Shown here piece after piece: positions 44,544-53,255 of a DNA stretch of 64,000 bases. Source of the DNA: Sporosarcina sp. PTS2304. Lineage in GTDB: Bacteria > Bacillota > Bacilli > Bacillales_A > Planococcaceae. Numbering within the stretch: position 1 is the first letter of the stretch; each line of letters starts with the position of its first letter. The position numbers and the translations under genes were made by a program. The DNA lies in assembly GCF_003351785.1 (NCBI RefSeq), contig NZ_CP031230.1:558001-622000 (forward strand), written 5' to 3'. The notes under the pieces were generated by a model. That model was given only the letters and a program-made list of their open reading frames with translations, was not told the origin of the DNA and ran no database searches.

Positions 44544-46616
44544 ATGGATGTAAATCAGTATTTGGATATGTTCATCGAAGAAAGTAAAGAACACTTGCAA
44601 GCATGTAATGAACAATTGCTTGCATTGGAAAATAATCCCGATGATTTAGCGATTGTCAATGAAATATTTCGGGCAGCCCATACATTAAAAGGGATGTCGG
44701 CGACAATGGGCTACGAAGATATTGCAGATTTAACGCATAAGATGGAAAACGTACTAGATGCCATTCGAAATTCTAAAATCCATGTAACGACAGAAATTTT
44801 AGACGTAGTTTTTGAAGCTGCTGATGATCTGGAATTAATGGTATTAGATATAGAAGCAGGTGGAGATGGTAAAAAAGACGTTAGCAAACTAGTCGATATG
44901 TTAAACCGTATCGAGGCGGGACAACCCCTCGACTTAGCAAAGAATTCTACTGCAGTCACGACGGATGAAGCGCCCGTTGAAGTAATCACGTCATCTGGCA
45001 TTCATTACGACGAATTTGAATTAACTGTTATCTCGCAATCATCTGAGCAAGGATTTAACGCATTAGAAATTACTGTCCAATTACGTGAAGACTGTTTATT
45101 AAAAGTCGCAAGAGTGTTCATGACATTTGAGATATTGGAAAAATCCGGTGAAGTGATTAAAACAGTGCCGACTGTAGAAAAACTCGAAAATGAAGAATTT
45201 GATCAAAATTTTACCATTGTTCTGTTAACACATGAAGATGCTGAAGAGCTAACAGCGAAAGTAATGAAAGTGTCCGAAATAGAAGATGTACATATTACGC
45301 ATATTACAGACGAGTACGTACAAAAATATAAACAAACAGCGCTTGAACAAGAAGACGTTCAGCCTGAAGAGGCACCGCAACCTGCAACACTTCCTGCGAA
45401 AACTGAAAAACCTAAAGTTGAACCAAAAGAAGCAGGGAAAAATAAAAAACCATCCCCCTCTACTTCAAATAAAACCATTCGAGTAAATATCGATCGCTTA
45501 GATATTTTAATGAATTTATTTGAAGAATTGGTTATTGACCGCGGGCGTCTTCAGTCTATCGCCAGTGAGTTGCACAATCCGGAACTTAACGAGTCAGTAG
45601 AACGAATGACTAGAGTATCGGGTGACCTGCAAAATATTATTTTGAATATGCGAATGGTTCCTGTTGAAACAGTATTTAACAGATTCCCTAAAATGGTTCG
45701 TCAATTGGCACGAGATTTAAATAAAAAAATAAACTTAGAAATAATTGGAGCAGAAACAGAATTAGACCGAACGGTAATCGATGAAATAGGCGATCCGCTT
45801 GTTCACTTAATCCGAAATGCTTTAGACCATGGAATTGAAAGTCCGGAAGTCCGCCTTGCAAATGGTAAGCCTGAAGAAGGAACAGTGACTTTACGTGCGT
45901 ATCATTCGGGCAATCACGTATTTATCGAGTTAGAAGATGATGGTGCGGGCGTCAATCGTGAACGTGTAGTAGGTAAAGCGATTGAAAGAGGAATTGTAAG
46001 TGAAGAAGCTGCAGCTGCACTGTCAAATAAACAAGTAGCAGAATTGATTTTAGCATCAGGATTTTCAACGGCTGCGTCCATTACGGATGTTTCCGGTCGT
46101 GGAGTAGGGTTAGACGTAGTGAAAAATACGATTGAATCTCTAGGCGGACATATATCTATTGATTCGACAGAAGGCAAAGGCTCTCTATTCCAAGTTCAAC
46201 TACCTCTCACTCTTTCTATTATTTCAGTAATGTTAGTAGAGCTAGACCAGGAGATTTACGCAATTCCTCTTTCTTCTATTATTGAAACAGCGATTATACA
46301 GAAGTCCGATATTCTAAACGCGCATAATCAGCCTGTTATTGACTTTAGAGGAACGATTGTACCGTTAGTCGATCTGAAAGAAATTTTTGAAATGGAGAAT
46401 AAGACATCTGAAGAAGATGCTTTCCAATCGATTGTAATTGTCCGTAAAGGTGAAAGTTTAGCAGGGTTAGTTGTTGATTCATTCATTGGACAACAAGAAA
46501 TTGTTTTAAAGTCACTCGGCAATTATTTACAGAGTGTCTTTGCTATATCTGGTGCCACCATTCTGGGCAATGGACAGGTAGCACTAATCGTTGACTGCAA
46601 TGCACTGATTAAATAA
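44544..46616 (+). CDS. cheA: Chemotaxis histidine kinase CheA
   Basis: 690-aa kinase with P1 to P5 in order. The phosphoacceptor is H46 (FRAAHTLKGMSATMGY). P2 spans about residues 150-250, then a lysine/proline-rich linker, dimerisation P3 near 315-370, the ATP-binding P4 with HLIRNALDHGIES and GRGVGLDVV, and the C-terminal CheW-like P5. GGGGG precedes the ATG. Signals to CheY and CheB. Confidence 0.97.
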   Translation: MDVNQYLDMFIEESKEHLQACNEQLLALENNPDDLAIVNEIFRAAHTLKGMSATMGYEDIADLTHKMENVLDAIRNSKIHVTTEILDVVFEAADDLELMVLDIEAGGDGKKDVSKLVDMLNRIEAGQPLDLAKNSTAVTTDEAPVEVITSSGIHYDEFELTVISQSSEQGFNALEITVQLREDCLLKVARVFMTFEILEKSGEVIKTVPTVEKLENEEFDQNFTIVLLTHEDAEELTAKVMKVSEIEDVHITHITDEYVQKYKQTALEQEDVQPEEAPQPATLPAKTEKPKVEPKEAGKNKKPSPSTSNKTIRVNIDRLDILMNLFEELVIDRGRLQSIASELHNPELNESVERMTRVSGDLQNIILNMRMVPVETVFNRFPKMVRQLARDLNKKINLEIIGAETELDRTVIDEIGDPLVHLIRNALDHGIESPEVRLANGKPEEGTVTLRAYHSGNHVFIELEDDGAGVNRERVVGKAIERGIVSEEAAAALSNKQVAELILASGFSTAASITDVSGRGVGLDVVKNTIESLGGHISIDSTEGKGSLFQVQLPLTLSIISVMLVELDQEIYAIPLSSIIETAIIQKSDILNAHNQPVIDFRGTIVPLVDLKEIFEMENKTSEEDAFQSIVIVRKGESLAGLVVDSFIGQQEIVLKSLGNYLQSVFAISGATILGNGQVALIVDCNALIK

Positions 46617-46633
46617 TGGAGGTGACGAAACAT

Positions 46634-47101
46634 ATGACAAATATGAGTGAAGTAAGTGATATGAAAGTGATCGTCTTCCAACTGATGAATAAAGAATATG
46701 CGATTGGACTTGATGTCGTTGAGTCTATAGAAAAATCCTTAACTATTACTCGTGTTCCAAGAATGCCCTCTTACGTAAAAGGAGTTTTAAACTTGCGCGG
46801 AGTAGTAACGCCCGTCGTCGATTTACGTGAGCGCTTTGATATGGAGCCAAAGGAATTTGATGAATCCAGTTGTATTATTATTGTTTCTCATGCAGAATCC
46901 GAAGTAGGATTAATCGTAGATGATGCGAATGATGTAATGGATGTACCGACAAGCGCAATTGGACCGCAACCTGAAGTAGTAGGTTCTGTAGAATCAGAAT
47001 TCATTTCAGGCGTCGCAAAAGTAGACAAACGATTGCTCGTCATGTTGAATTTAGAAAAAGTACTTCAACCGATTAAGAAGGTGAATACAGATGAATTCTA
47101 A
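46634..47101 (+). CDS. cheW: Chemotaxis coupling protein CheW
   Basis: 155-aa adaptor between receptors and CheA with the KVIVFQLMNKEYAIGL start and VLNLRGVVTPVVDLR core (residues about 54-68). TGGAGGTGA, beginning at the cheA stop, is 8 nt before the ATG at 46634; an ATG at 46616 within that site is unlikely. Confidence 0.95.
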   Translation: MTNMSEVSDMKVIVFQLMNKEYAIGLDVVESIEKSLTITRVPRMPSYVKGVLNLRGVVTPVVDLRERFDMEPKEFDESSCIIIVSHAESEVGLIVDDANDVMDVPTSAIGPQPEVVGSVESEFISGVAKVDKRLLVMLNLEKVLQPIKKVNTDEF

Positions 47102-47723
47102 TCTCGACATTACCGAAATGCATTTAGATGTATTAAAAGAAATTGGCAATATAGGTGCGGCTCACGCAGCCACCTCGCTGTCACAACTTTTAGGTCATAA
47201 AATTGATATGCGCGTGCCGAATGTAGCGTTAGTCACATTTGATGAAATGTTTGAGTTGGCAGGTGGAACTGAAAAAGTTGTTGCTGGAATCTTTTTACGA
47301 ATTGAGGGAGATTTAACGGGGAGTATGTTTTTTGTGCTGACGCTTGAATCTGCCACGCAATTTATTCGTAAACTAACAGGAGACATGGAATTTGAATTCG
47401 CGGCGGTAGAAGAACTAGGTCTAGGCGCTTCCGCTTTACAAGAATTAGGGAATATCCTGTCGGGGTCTTATTTATCAGCTTTATCCGATTTTACTTCGTT
47501 AAAAATATACCCTACTGTTCCTTCATTAAGTGTGGACATGGTAGGAGCTATCGTTAGTTTTGGATTGATCGAAGTTTCGCAGTATAGTGACGAAGTAATT
47601 GTGATTGAAACTGAAATTTTGCAAGAAGGGGAACTAGGCATCTCGAGTTTAGCGGGACATTTCTTCTTATTACCCGATCCGCCATCGTATCGAACGATAT
47701 TCAGTTCTTTAGGTGTATTATAA
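47091..47723 (+). CDS. cheC: CheY-P phosphatase CheC
   Basis: 210-aa phosphatase of the CheC/FliY/CheX family. Both active-site pairs are present: E17-N20 (KEIGNIGAAHAATSL) and E118-N121 (QELGNILSGSYLSAL). It works with CheD in adaptation. AAGGTGA precedes the ATG. It overlaps cheW by 11 nt, and cheD begins at the next base after its stop. Confidence 0.95.
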   Translation: MNSNLDITEMHLDVLKEIGNIGAAHAATSLSQLLGHKIDMRVPNVALVTFDEMFELAGGTEKVVAGIFLRIEGDLTGSMFFVLTLESATQFIRKLTGDMEFEFAAVEELGLGASALQELGNILSGSYLSALSDFTSLKIYPTVPSLSVDMVGAIVSFGLIEVSQYSDEVIVIETEILQEGELGISSLAGHFFLLPDPPSYRTIFSSLGVL

Positions 47724-48218
47724 ATGCAAAATACAAAAACTGTAATACGTGTGGGTATCGCTGATATGAATATTGCTAAAACGCCCCAAACTATCCGTAC
47801 GTCAGGATTAGGTTCTTGTGTAGGTGTAGTATTGTATGATTCTACAAAAAAGATTGGTGGAATGGTACATGTCATGTTGCCAGACAGTCAATTAGGCAAG
47901 TCCACACAATTAAACGTTGCAAAATTTGCAGATACAGGAATTCACGCTATGATTGAAATGTTAAAAGCACAAGGTGTTCGTCCATTTAGTATAAAGGCGA
48001 AAATCGCTGGCGGTGCTCAAATGTTTCAGTTCGGCTCCAGTGATACGATTCGTATTGGACCGCGTAATGTAGAAGCCGTTAAACAAGAATTGAAGAGATA
48101 TTCTATTCAAATTGTGGCAGAAGATACAGGAGGCTCAAGTGGTAGAACAATTGAATTTGATCCAGAAACGAGCATCCTTCACGTGCGGACTGTGAATGCA
48201 GGCACGCAGGAAATATAA
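47724..48218 (+). CDS. cheD: Chemoreceptor glutamine deamidase CheD
   Basis: 164-aa deamidase that also binds CheC. The catalytic cysteine is C32 in SGLGSCVGVVLYD and the histidine is H49 in GGMVHVMLPDS; the AGGAQMF loop is present. Translation probably depends on coupling to cheC, as there is no intergenic space. Confidence 0.95.
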   Translation: MQNTKTVIRVGIADMNIAKTPQTIRTSGLGSCVGVVLYDSTKKIGGMVHVMLPDSQLGKSTQLNVAKFADTGIHAMIEMLKAQGVRPFSIKAKIAGGAQMFQFGSSDTIRIGPRNVEAVKQELKRYSIQIVAEDTGGSSGRTIEFDPETSILHVRTVNAGTQEI

Positions 48219-48230
48219 CATGAACTAACG

Positions 48231-48257
48231 AGGCGGCTAATGCATTAGTCGCCTTTT
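48231..48257 (+). terminator. Terminator-like hairpin between cheD and sigD
   Basis: AGGCGGCTAA (48231-48240) pairs with TTAGTCGCCT (48245-48254) around TGCA, with one G-U pair. Only TTTT follows, so termination is expected to be partial. Confidence 0.6.
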
Positions 48258-48269
48258 CATATGTAGATT

Positions 48270-48278
48270 TGTTATACT
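48270..48278 (+). promoter_or_regulatory. Extended -10 promoter candidate for sigD
   Basis: TGTTATACT matches the extended -10 form TGnTATAAT at eight of nine positions counting n. No good -35 is present at 16-18 nt. It lies 57 nt upstream of the sigD ATG. Confidence 0.35.
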
Positions 48279-48280
48279 AA

Positions 48281-48305
48281 TAAACAAGAGATTCATAGTC
48301 GATAA
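48281..48305 (+). promoter_or_regulatory. SigD-like promoter candidate upstream of sigD
   Basis: TAAA at 48281-48284 and GTCGATAA at 48298-48305 resemble the SigD/sigma-28 promoter (TAAA-N15-GCCGATAA), but the spacing is 13 nt, at the short end of what is reported. It would give SigD positive autoregulation. Confidence 0.3.
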
Positions 48306-48334
48306 AAAGGGCTGACAGGAAAGGCGTGAATTCG

Positions 48335-49114
48335 ATGACAAAACAAGATACAACTGAACGACATCAGTGGAAGTTGTGGATCGAAGACCGTGATCCTGAA
48401 GCTGGGGACACGCTCGTGCGTTTGTATACACCATTAGTGAATTATCACGTTCAGCGAATCAGTGCAGGATTACCTAAAAATGTTTCACGTGATGAAATCA
48501 AATCACTTGGCTATCAAGGATTATTTGATGCTTTGACAAAGTTTGATCCGACTCGTGATTTAAAATTCGATACGTATGCCTCGTTTCGCATTCGAGGTAC
48601 GATTATAGATGGGTTAAGAAAAGAAGATTGGCTATCCAGGTCATCTAGGGAAAAAACAAAAAAGATGGACGAAGAAATCAGTAAATTGGAACAGTCCTAT
48701 TTACGTACAGTGACACCTGAAGAAGTAGCCGATCATATGGGGATCACAACGGATGAAGTTTATCAAACCGTACATGAACAATATTTTGCTAATGTCTTAT
48801 CTATAGATGAAAAGATGAATGATGATGATGAACAAAATGATCAAACATTCGTCTTGCGTGATGATCAAACAAAAACACCCGAACAAGTAGCAGTGAAAGA
48901 CGAACTGATTGGTGATCTTGTAAAGAAAATTAAAGAATTAAATGAAAATGAACAGCTAGTTCTAAGCTTATTTTATCAAGAAGACATGACGCTTACAGAA
49001 ATAGGCGAGATTTTAAGTTTATCTACATCTAGAATTTCGCAAATTCATTCAAAAGCATTATTTAAACTTCGAACATTACTTGCGTCTGAAATTACGGATG
49101 GAGGGATTGTATGA
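48335..49114 (+). CDS. sigD: RNA polymerase sigma factor SigD (FliA type)
   Basis: 259-aa sigma-28 family factor for late flagellar, chemotaxis and autolysin genes. Region 2 is at about residues 25-95 with YQGLFDALTKFDP and FRIRGTIIDGLRKEDW; region 4 near the end carries LTEIGEILSLSTSRISQIHSKALFKLR (residues about 220-246). The ATG at 48335 follows AGGAAAGG; a GTG at 48326 overlaps that site. Confidence 0.96.
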   Translation: MTKQDTTERHQWKLWIEDRDPEAGDTLVRLYTPLVNYHVQRISAGLPKNVSRDEIKSLGYQGLFDALTKFDPTRDLKFDTYASFRIRGTIIDGLRKEDWLSRSSREKTKKMDEEISKLEQSYLRTVTPEEVADHMGITTDEVYQTVHEQYFANVLSIDEKMNDDDEQNDQTFVLRDDQTKTPEQVAVKDELIGDLVKKIKELNENEQLVLSLFYQEDMTLTEIGEILSLSTSRISQIHSKALFKLRTLLASEITDGGIV

Positions 49115-49410
49115 GTCTGAAAAGCATCGAGCTTCAAATAGCGATACCTAAAACATTTGAAGCCGGGAAGATCGCTGAACAAAAACAACAGCAATCACAA
49201 ATCGATCAGCAACATGCGAATACATTAACTGAAAAACAAGTTCAGAAAAACAAAGAAACCGTAGTACATTCGGATCCATATGCTAAACTAGATGCTGACG
49301 GCAAACAAGCAGACGACCAGACTGATCAACAGCAGAAAGAAAAACAGGAGAAAGAGCAACAGCGAGTCAAGCATCCATTTAAAGGCTCGTTTGTAGACTA
49401 TAGTGGGTGA
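49111..49410 (+). CDS. Small Gln/Lys-rich protein downstream of sigD
   Basis: 99-aa hydrophilic protein. The first 15 residues (SLKSIELQIAIPKTF) look ordered; the rest is Gln/Lys/Glu/Asp-rich and probably disordered or coiled, ending HPFKGSFVDYSG. It overlaps sigD by 4 nt. Similar short proteins with an H-P-x-K-G end seem common at this place in Bacillales; I know of no function. Confidence 0.75.
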   Translation: MSLKSIELQIAIPKTFEAGKIAEQKQQQSQIDQQHANTLTEKQVQKNKETVVHSDPYAKLDADGKQADDQTDQQQKEKQEKEQQRVKHPFKGSFVDYSG

Positions 49411-49416
49411 AGTCTT

Positions 49417-49890
49417 ATGGGAATTATTTTAGCATTGTTATTTATTCTGCAAATGATAAGTTTCATGATTATTACACTGTTGTTCATGAAAGTATCCAAG
49501 TTCAATAACTTGGAGAAAAAACAACAGAAGCTCATGGCGGATATGGATGAATCCGTGATGGCTTATTTAACAGAAATCAAAGAAGAAAATGACCGCTTAA
49601 TCAAGCAGCTGAATGAGTCATCTATAAAACGGACAGAATCTGTCAAAGAAAAGGAACAACCAGAGATCATGGTCACACCTGAAAAAGTTCAACAAAAACC
49701 ACAACCTGTCCCTATACATTTTGCTTTGCGTTCGTACCAAAAGACAGCATCCTCTACGGCAGAAGCAGAGCCACTGACCGACAGACAAAAGATAAAGAAT
49801 TTATACGCAGACGGTAGAACAGTTCAAGAAATTGCGAAAGAGCTTGGAAAAGGTCAAACAGAAATTGAGTTAATATTAAAATTCGACTAA
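49417..49890 (+). CDS. SwrB-like membrane-anchored protein (DUF6115 type)
   Basis: 157-aa protein with an N-terminal membrane helix (residues about 3-26), a coiled coil (about 30-68) and a C-terminal helix-turn-helix-like segment (LYADGRTVQEIAKELGKGQTEIELIL). It occupies the place of B. subtilis swrB between sigD and rpsB, and the topology matches. SwrB promotes assembly of the flagellar export gate. Sequence similarity to SwrB itself was not tested. Confidence 0.75.
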   Translation: MGIILALLFILQMISFMIITLLFMKVSKFNNLEKKQQKLMADMDESVMAYLTEIKEENDRLIKQLNESSIKRTESVKEKEQPEIMVTPEKVQQKPQPVPIHFALRSYQKTASSTAEAEPLTDRQKIKNLYADGRTVQEIAKELGKGQTEIELILKFD

Positions 49891-49959
49891 AATTTGATTC
49901 CATTGTTGCAAAAAAAAATCATATGTGTTAATTTAATAGATGGTATTACTACACACGTG

Positions 49960-50001
49960 TGCGGATGAATGAGTGGGTGCCAAGTTGGTCACTTATTCGC
50001 A
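49960..50001 (+). promoter_or_regulatory. Candidate structured leader of rpsB
   Basis: TGCGGATGAATGAGTG (49960-49975) pairs with CACTTATTCGCA (49990-50001): 4 bp, a 4-nt bulge, then 8 bp with one G-U pair, closing a 14-nt loop. A TTGCAA at 49906-49911 is a possible -35, with an overlong spacing to TTTAAT. Autoregulatory S2 leaders are known in bacteria; homology was not tested. Confidence 0.4.
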
Positions 50002-50044
50002 TGAAGTGCGCGGAGGACAAAAAACCATTAGGAGGAATTATATC

Positions 50045-50773
50045 ATGTCAGTAATCTCAATGAAGCAATTACTAGAAGCTGGTGTACATTTCGGACACCA
50101 AACACGTCGTTGGAACCCGAAAATGAAGAAGTTTATTTTTGTGGAGCGTAACGGAATCTACATCATCGATCTTCAAAAAACAGTGAAAAAATTAGAGGAA
50201 GCTTACAACTTCATGCGCCAAGTCGGTGCTGAAGGTGGAAAAGTCCTTTTCGTTGGTACGAAGAAACAAGCACAAGAAGCGATCAAAGAAGAAGCAGAAC
50301 GTGCTGGAATGTACTACATCAACCAACGTTGGTTGGGTGGAACATTAACTAACTTCGGTACAATTCAAAAGCGTGTTGCACGTATGAAGGCTATTGAGAA
50401 AATGGAAGAGGATGGCACGTTTGACGTACTTCCTAAGAAAGAAGTTTCTCAATTAAATAAAGAGCATGAGCGTCTTGTGAAATTCTTAGGCGGTATCCGT
50501 GATATGAAAGGTCTACCTGATGTAATGTTCATCGTAGACCCACGCAAAGAGCGTATCGCTGTTGCTGAAGCGATCAAATTGCATATTCCTATCGTTGGAA
50601 TCGTAGATACTAACTGTGATCCAGACGAAATCGACTATGTCATTCCAGCTAACGACGATGCAATTCGTGCAGTTCGCCTGCTTACAAGCAAAATGGCAGA
50701 TGCATTGATTGAATCTCGTCAAGGTGAAGACGAAGAAGTCGTTGCAGAAACAGCTACTGTATCTGCAGACTGA
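50045..50773 (+). CDS. rpsB: 30S ribosomal protein uS2
   Basis: 242-aa small-subunit protein. [28 protein letters not shown] (residues about 5-32) is characteristic, as is [16 protein letters not shown] precedes the ATG at 50045; the longer frame opening at 49973 reads through the leader hairpin and is not coding. A strong terminator follows, ahead of tsf. Confidence 0.98.
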   Translation: MSVISMKQLLEAGVHFGHQTRRWNPKMKKFIFVERNGIYIIDLQKTVKKLEEAYNFMRQVGAEGGKVLFVGTKKQAQEAIKEEAERAGMYYINQRWLGGTLTNFGTIQKRVARMKAIEKMEEDGTFDVLPKKEVSQLNKEHERLVKFLGGIRDMKGLPDVMFIVDPRKERIAVAEAIKLHIPIVGIVDTNCDPDEIDYVIPANDDAIRAVRLLTSKMADALIESRQGEDEEVVAETATVSAD

Positions 50774-50788
50774 ATGGAGTAAATGATG

Positions 50789-50824
50789 AGACGATAAGCG
50801 GCTATCCCCTTATCGTCTTTTTTT
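50789..50824 (+). terminator. Intrinsic terminator between rpsB and tsf
   Basis: AGACGATAAG (50789-50798) pairs perfectly with CTTATCGTCT (50809-50818) around a 10-nt loop, followed by seven T (to 50824). Only 48 nt separate it from the tsf start. Confidence 0.92.
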
Positions 50825-50872
50825 AAAGTACGAGCTATAAACAGTAGACATTTTATGAGGAGGAATTTTCTA

Positions 50873-51760
50873 ATGGCAACAATTACAGCCCAAATGGTTA
50901 AGGAACTTCGTGAGAAAACAGGCGCAGGTATGATGGACTGCAAAAAAGCACTTGGTGAAGTAAAAGGTGATATGGATGCAGCAGTAGACTTTTTACGTGA
51001 AAAAGGTCTTTCAAGTGCAGCTAAAAAAGCTGATCGTATTGCAGCTGAAGGAATTGCAAACATTTTAGTTCAAGGGAACGAAGCAGTAATTCTTGAAGTG
51101 AATGCAGAGACAGATTTTGTTGCTAAAAACGAAGGCTTCCAAACACTTGTAAAGGAATTGTCTGAATTCTTGCTTGCAACTAAGCCGGCAACTGTTGAAG
51201 AAGCAAACGAAGCGAAACTTGAGAGCGGTTTAACTGTATCTCAACACATTTCTAATGCTGTAGCAAAAATTGGTGAAAAGATCACTCTTCGCCGTTTTGA
51301 AATCCGTGAAAAAACAGACGCAGATGCGTTTGGACCATACTTGCATATGGGTGGACGCATTGCAGTGTTAACTACTTTAGAAGGTTCTACTGATGCAGAA
51401 GCAGCTAAAGATGTAGCAATGCATATTGCAGCGATGAACCCGAAATATATTTCTCGCGATCAAGTTTCTGCTGACGAAGTAGAGCATGAGCGTAAAGTAT
51501 TAACTGAACAAGCATTAAACGAAGGCAAGCCAGAAAACATTGTAGCTAAAATGGTTGAAGGCCGTCTTGGGAAGTACTTTGAAGAGATTTGTGTATTAGA
51601 CCAAGCATTCGTTAAAAATTCTGATCAAAAAGTTCGTGATTTCGTTAAGTCTACTGGCGGTACGTTAGTAGAATTCATTCGCTACGAAGTGGGCGAAGGA
51701 ATTGAAAAGCGCGAAGATAACTTTGCTGATGAAGTAATGAGCCAAGTTAAAGGAAACTAA
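50873..51760 (+). CDS. tsf: Elongation factor Ts
   Basis: 295-aa nucleotide-exchange factor for EF-Tu. The N-terminal UBA-like domain has [19 protein letters not shown], and the exchange core has [15 protein letters not shown] (residues about 74-88). TGAGGAGG precedes the ATG. It lies between two strong terminators with no evident promoter of its own. Confidence 0.98.
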   Translation: MATITAQMVKELREKTGAGMMDCKKALGEVKGDMDAAVDFLREKGLSSAAKKADRIAAEGIANILVQGNEAVILEVNAETDFVAKNEGFQTLVKELSEFLLATKPATVEEANEAKLESGLTVSQHISNAVAKIGEKITLRRFEIREKTDADAFGPYLHMGGRIAVLTTLEGSTDAEAAKDVAMHIAAMNPKYISRDQVSADEVEHERKVLTEQALNEGKPENIVAKMVEGRLGKYFEEICVLDQAFVKNSDQKVRDFVKSTGGTLVEFIRYEVGEGIEKREDNFADEVMSQVKGN

Positions 51761-51778
51761 GCTTACAAACAATCATAC

Positions 51779-51812
51779 AGAGGAGCACATCTATTATGTG
51801 TTCCTCTTTTTT
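51779..51812 (+). terminator. Intrinsic terminator between tsf and pyrH
   Basis: AGAGGAGCACAT (51779-51790) pairs with ATGTGTTCCTCT (51796-51807), one G-U pair and a 5-nt loop, followed by a T run to 51812. The pyrH ATG is only 28 nt further on. Confidence 0.92.
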
Positions 51813-51840
51813 GAGAATAAGAAATTGCAGGAGGGTCTAC

Positions 51841-52569
51841 ATGAGTATTCCAAATTATAAGCGGATCGTGTTAAAATTAAGTGGAGAAGCGTTGGCAGGA
51901 GAACAAGGTTTTGGTCTTTCGCCAGAAGTTGTCAAGTCAGTTGCAAACCAAGTAAAAGAAGTAGTTGAACTAGGTGTAGAAGTAGCTGTAGTTGTAGGTG
52001 GCGGCAACATTTGGCGCGGTAAAGTTGGAAGTGAGATGGGAATGGATCGTACAACAGCTGACTATATGGGAATGTTAGCAACAGTTATGAACTCCTTGGC
52101 TTTACAGGACGCTTTAGAAAAACTTGGACCTGAAACTCGTGTCATGTCATCAATCGATATGAGACAAGTAGCAGAACCATACATACGCCGAAAAGCAATC
52201 CGCCATTTGGAGAAAAATCGTGTCGTTATTTTTGCTGCTGGAACTGGGAATCCGTATTTTTCTACAGATACTACAGCTGCATTACGTGCTGCTGAAATTG
52301 AAGCAGATGTCATTTTGATGGCTAAAAATAATGTTGATGGCGTGTACTCGGCTGACCCGTTAAAAGATGCAACTGCTACAAAATATTTACAGCTTTCTTA
52401 CCTAGAAGTAATTAGCCAGGGACTAGAAGTCATGGATTCTACAGCGTCAACGCTTTGTATGGACAATGACATACCGCTCGTAGTATTCTCGATTATGGAA
52501 AATGGTAATATTAAAAAAGCTGTACTGGGAGAAGATATCGGTACAGTGGTCAGGAGGAATAAGCAATGA
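51841..52569 (+). CDS. pyrH: UMP kinase
   Basis: 242-aa amino-acid-kinase-fold enzyme that phosphorylates UMP to [21 protein letters not shown] begins near residue 8, GGGNIWRG near 56 and [14 protein letters not shown] near 162. GGAGGG precedes the ATG. It overlaps frr by 4 nt. It sits directly behind a terminator with no room for a promoter, so its mRNA must come from read-through. Confidence 0.97.
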   Translation: MSIPNYKRIVLKLSGEALAGEQGFGLSPEVVKSVANQVKEVVELGVEVAVVVGGGNIWRGKVGSEMGMDRTTADYMGMLATVMNSLALQDALEKLGPETRVMSSIDMRQVAEPYIRRKAIRHLEKNRVVIFAAGTGNPYFSTDTTAALRAAEIEADVILMAKNNVDGVYSADPLKDATATKYLQLSYLEVISQGLEVMDSTASTLCMDNDIPLVVFSIMENGNIKKAVLGEDIGTVVRRNKQ

Positions 52570-53123
52570 CAAAAGAAATTTTCAATCAAGCAACGGAACG
52601 TATGGAAAAGGCACATAGCGCATATACAAGACAATTGGCTTCCATTCGTGCAGGCAGAGCTAACGCAAGTTTGTTAGACCGCATTTCTGTCATTTATTAC
52701 GGTGCGCCTACTCCGTTAAACCAAATGGCTGGTATTTCGGTACCTGAACCGCGTTTGCTCGTAGTTCAGCCGTATGATAAGACAACAATTACAGAAATTG
52801 AAAAAGCGATTATGAAATCTGATATTGGGATTACTCCATCTAATGACGGATCAGTAATTCGTTTAGCTGTTCCTGCGTTAACAGAAGAGCGTCGAAAAGA
52901 ATTGGTTAAAGACGTAAAGCGTGAAGCGGAAGATGCAAAAGTTGCAATCCGGAACGTTCGTCGTGATAGCAATGAAGAGTTAAAGAAGCTCGAAAAAGAC
53001 GGAGAAATCACTGAAGATGAACTGCGCCGATTCAATGAGCAAGTGCAAAAATTAACAGATGATTTCATCGAAAAAATCGATCAAACAGCAAAAGATAAAG
53101 AGAACGAGATTTTAGAAATCTGA
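52566..53123 (+). CDS. frr: Ribosome recycling factor
   Basis: 185-aa tRNA-shaped protein that splits post-termination ribosomes with EF-G. The sequence [26 protein letters not shown] (residues about 29-54) and the C-terminal helix EVQKLTD-like [17 protein letters not shown] are characteristic. CAGGAGG precedes the ATG. Translationally coupled to pyrH; a terminator follows. Confidence 0.97.
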   Translation: MTKEIFNQATERMEKAHSAYTRQLASIRAGRANASLLDRISVIYYGAPTPLNQMAGISVPEPRLLVVQPYDKTTITEIEKAIMKSDIGITPSNDGSVIRLAVPALTEERRKELVKDVKREAEDAKVAIRNVRRDSNEELKKLEKDGEITEDELRRFNEQVQKLTDDFIEKIDQTAKDKENEILEI

Positions 53124-53145
53124 GTACAGAACTTTCTATAAGGAG

Positions 53146-53173
53146 GAGCGTCCTACTTTTAGGACGCTCTTTT
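53146..53173 (+). terminator. Intrinsic terminator after frr
   Basis: GAGCGTCCTA (53146-53155) pairs perfectly with TAGGACGCTC (53160-53169) around CTTT, followed by TTTT. A modest T run suggests good but not complete termination. Confidence 0.85.
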
Positions 53174-53255
53174 CTGTCTTTTGCATGCTATTTACTATGC
53201 AATTTGGTAGGATAGGCTGTAGGAGTATCCGAAAAGAGCCAAGTGGGGGAACGCT

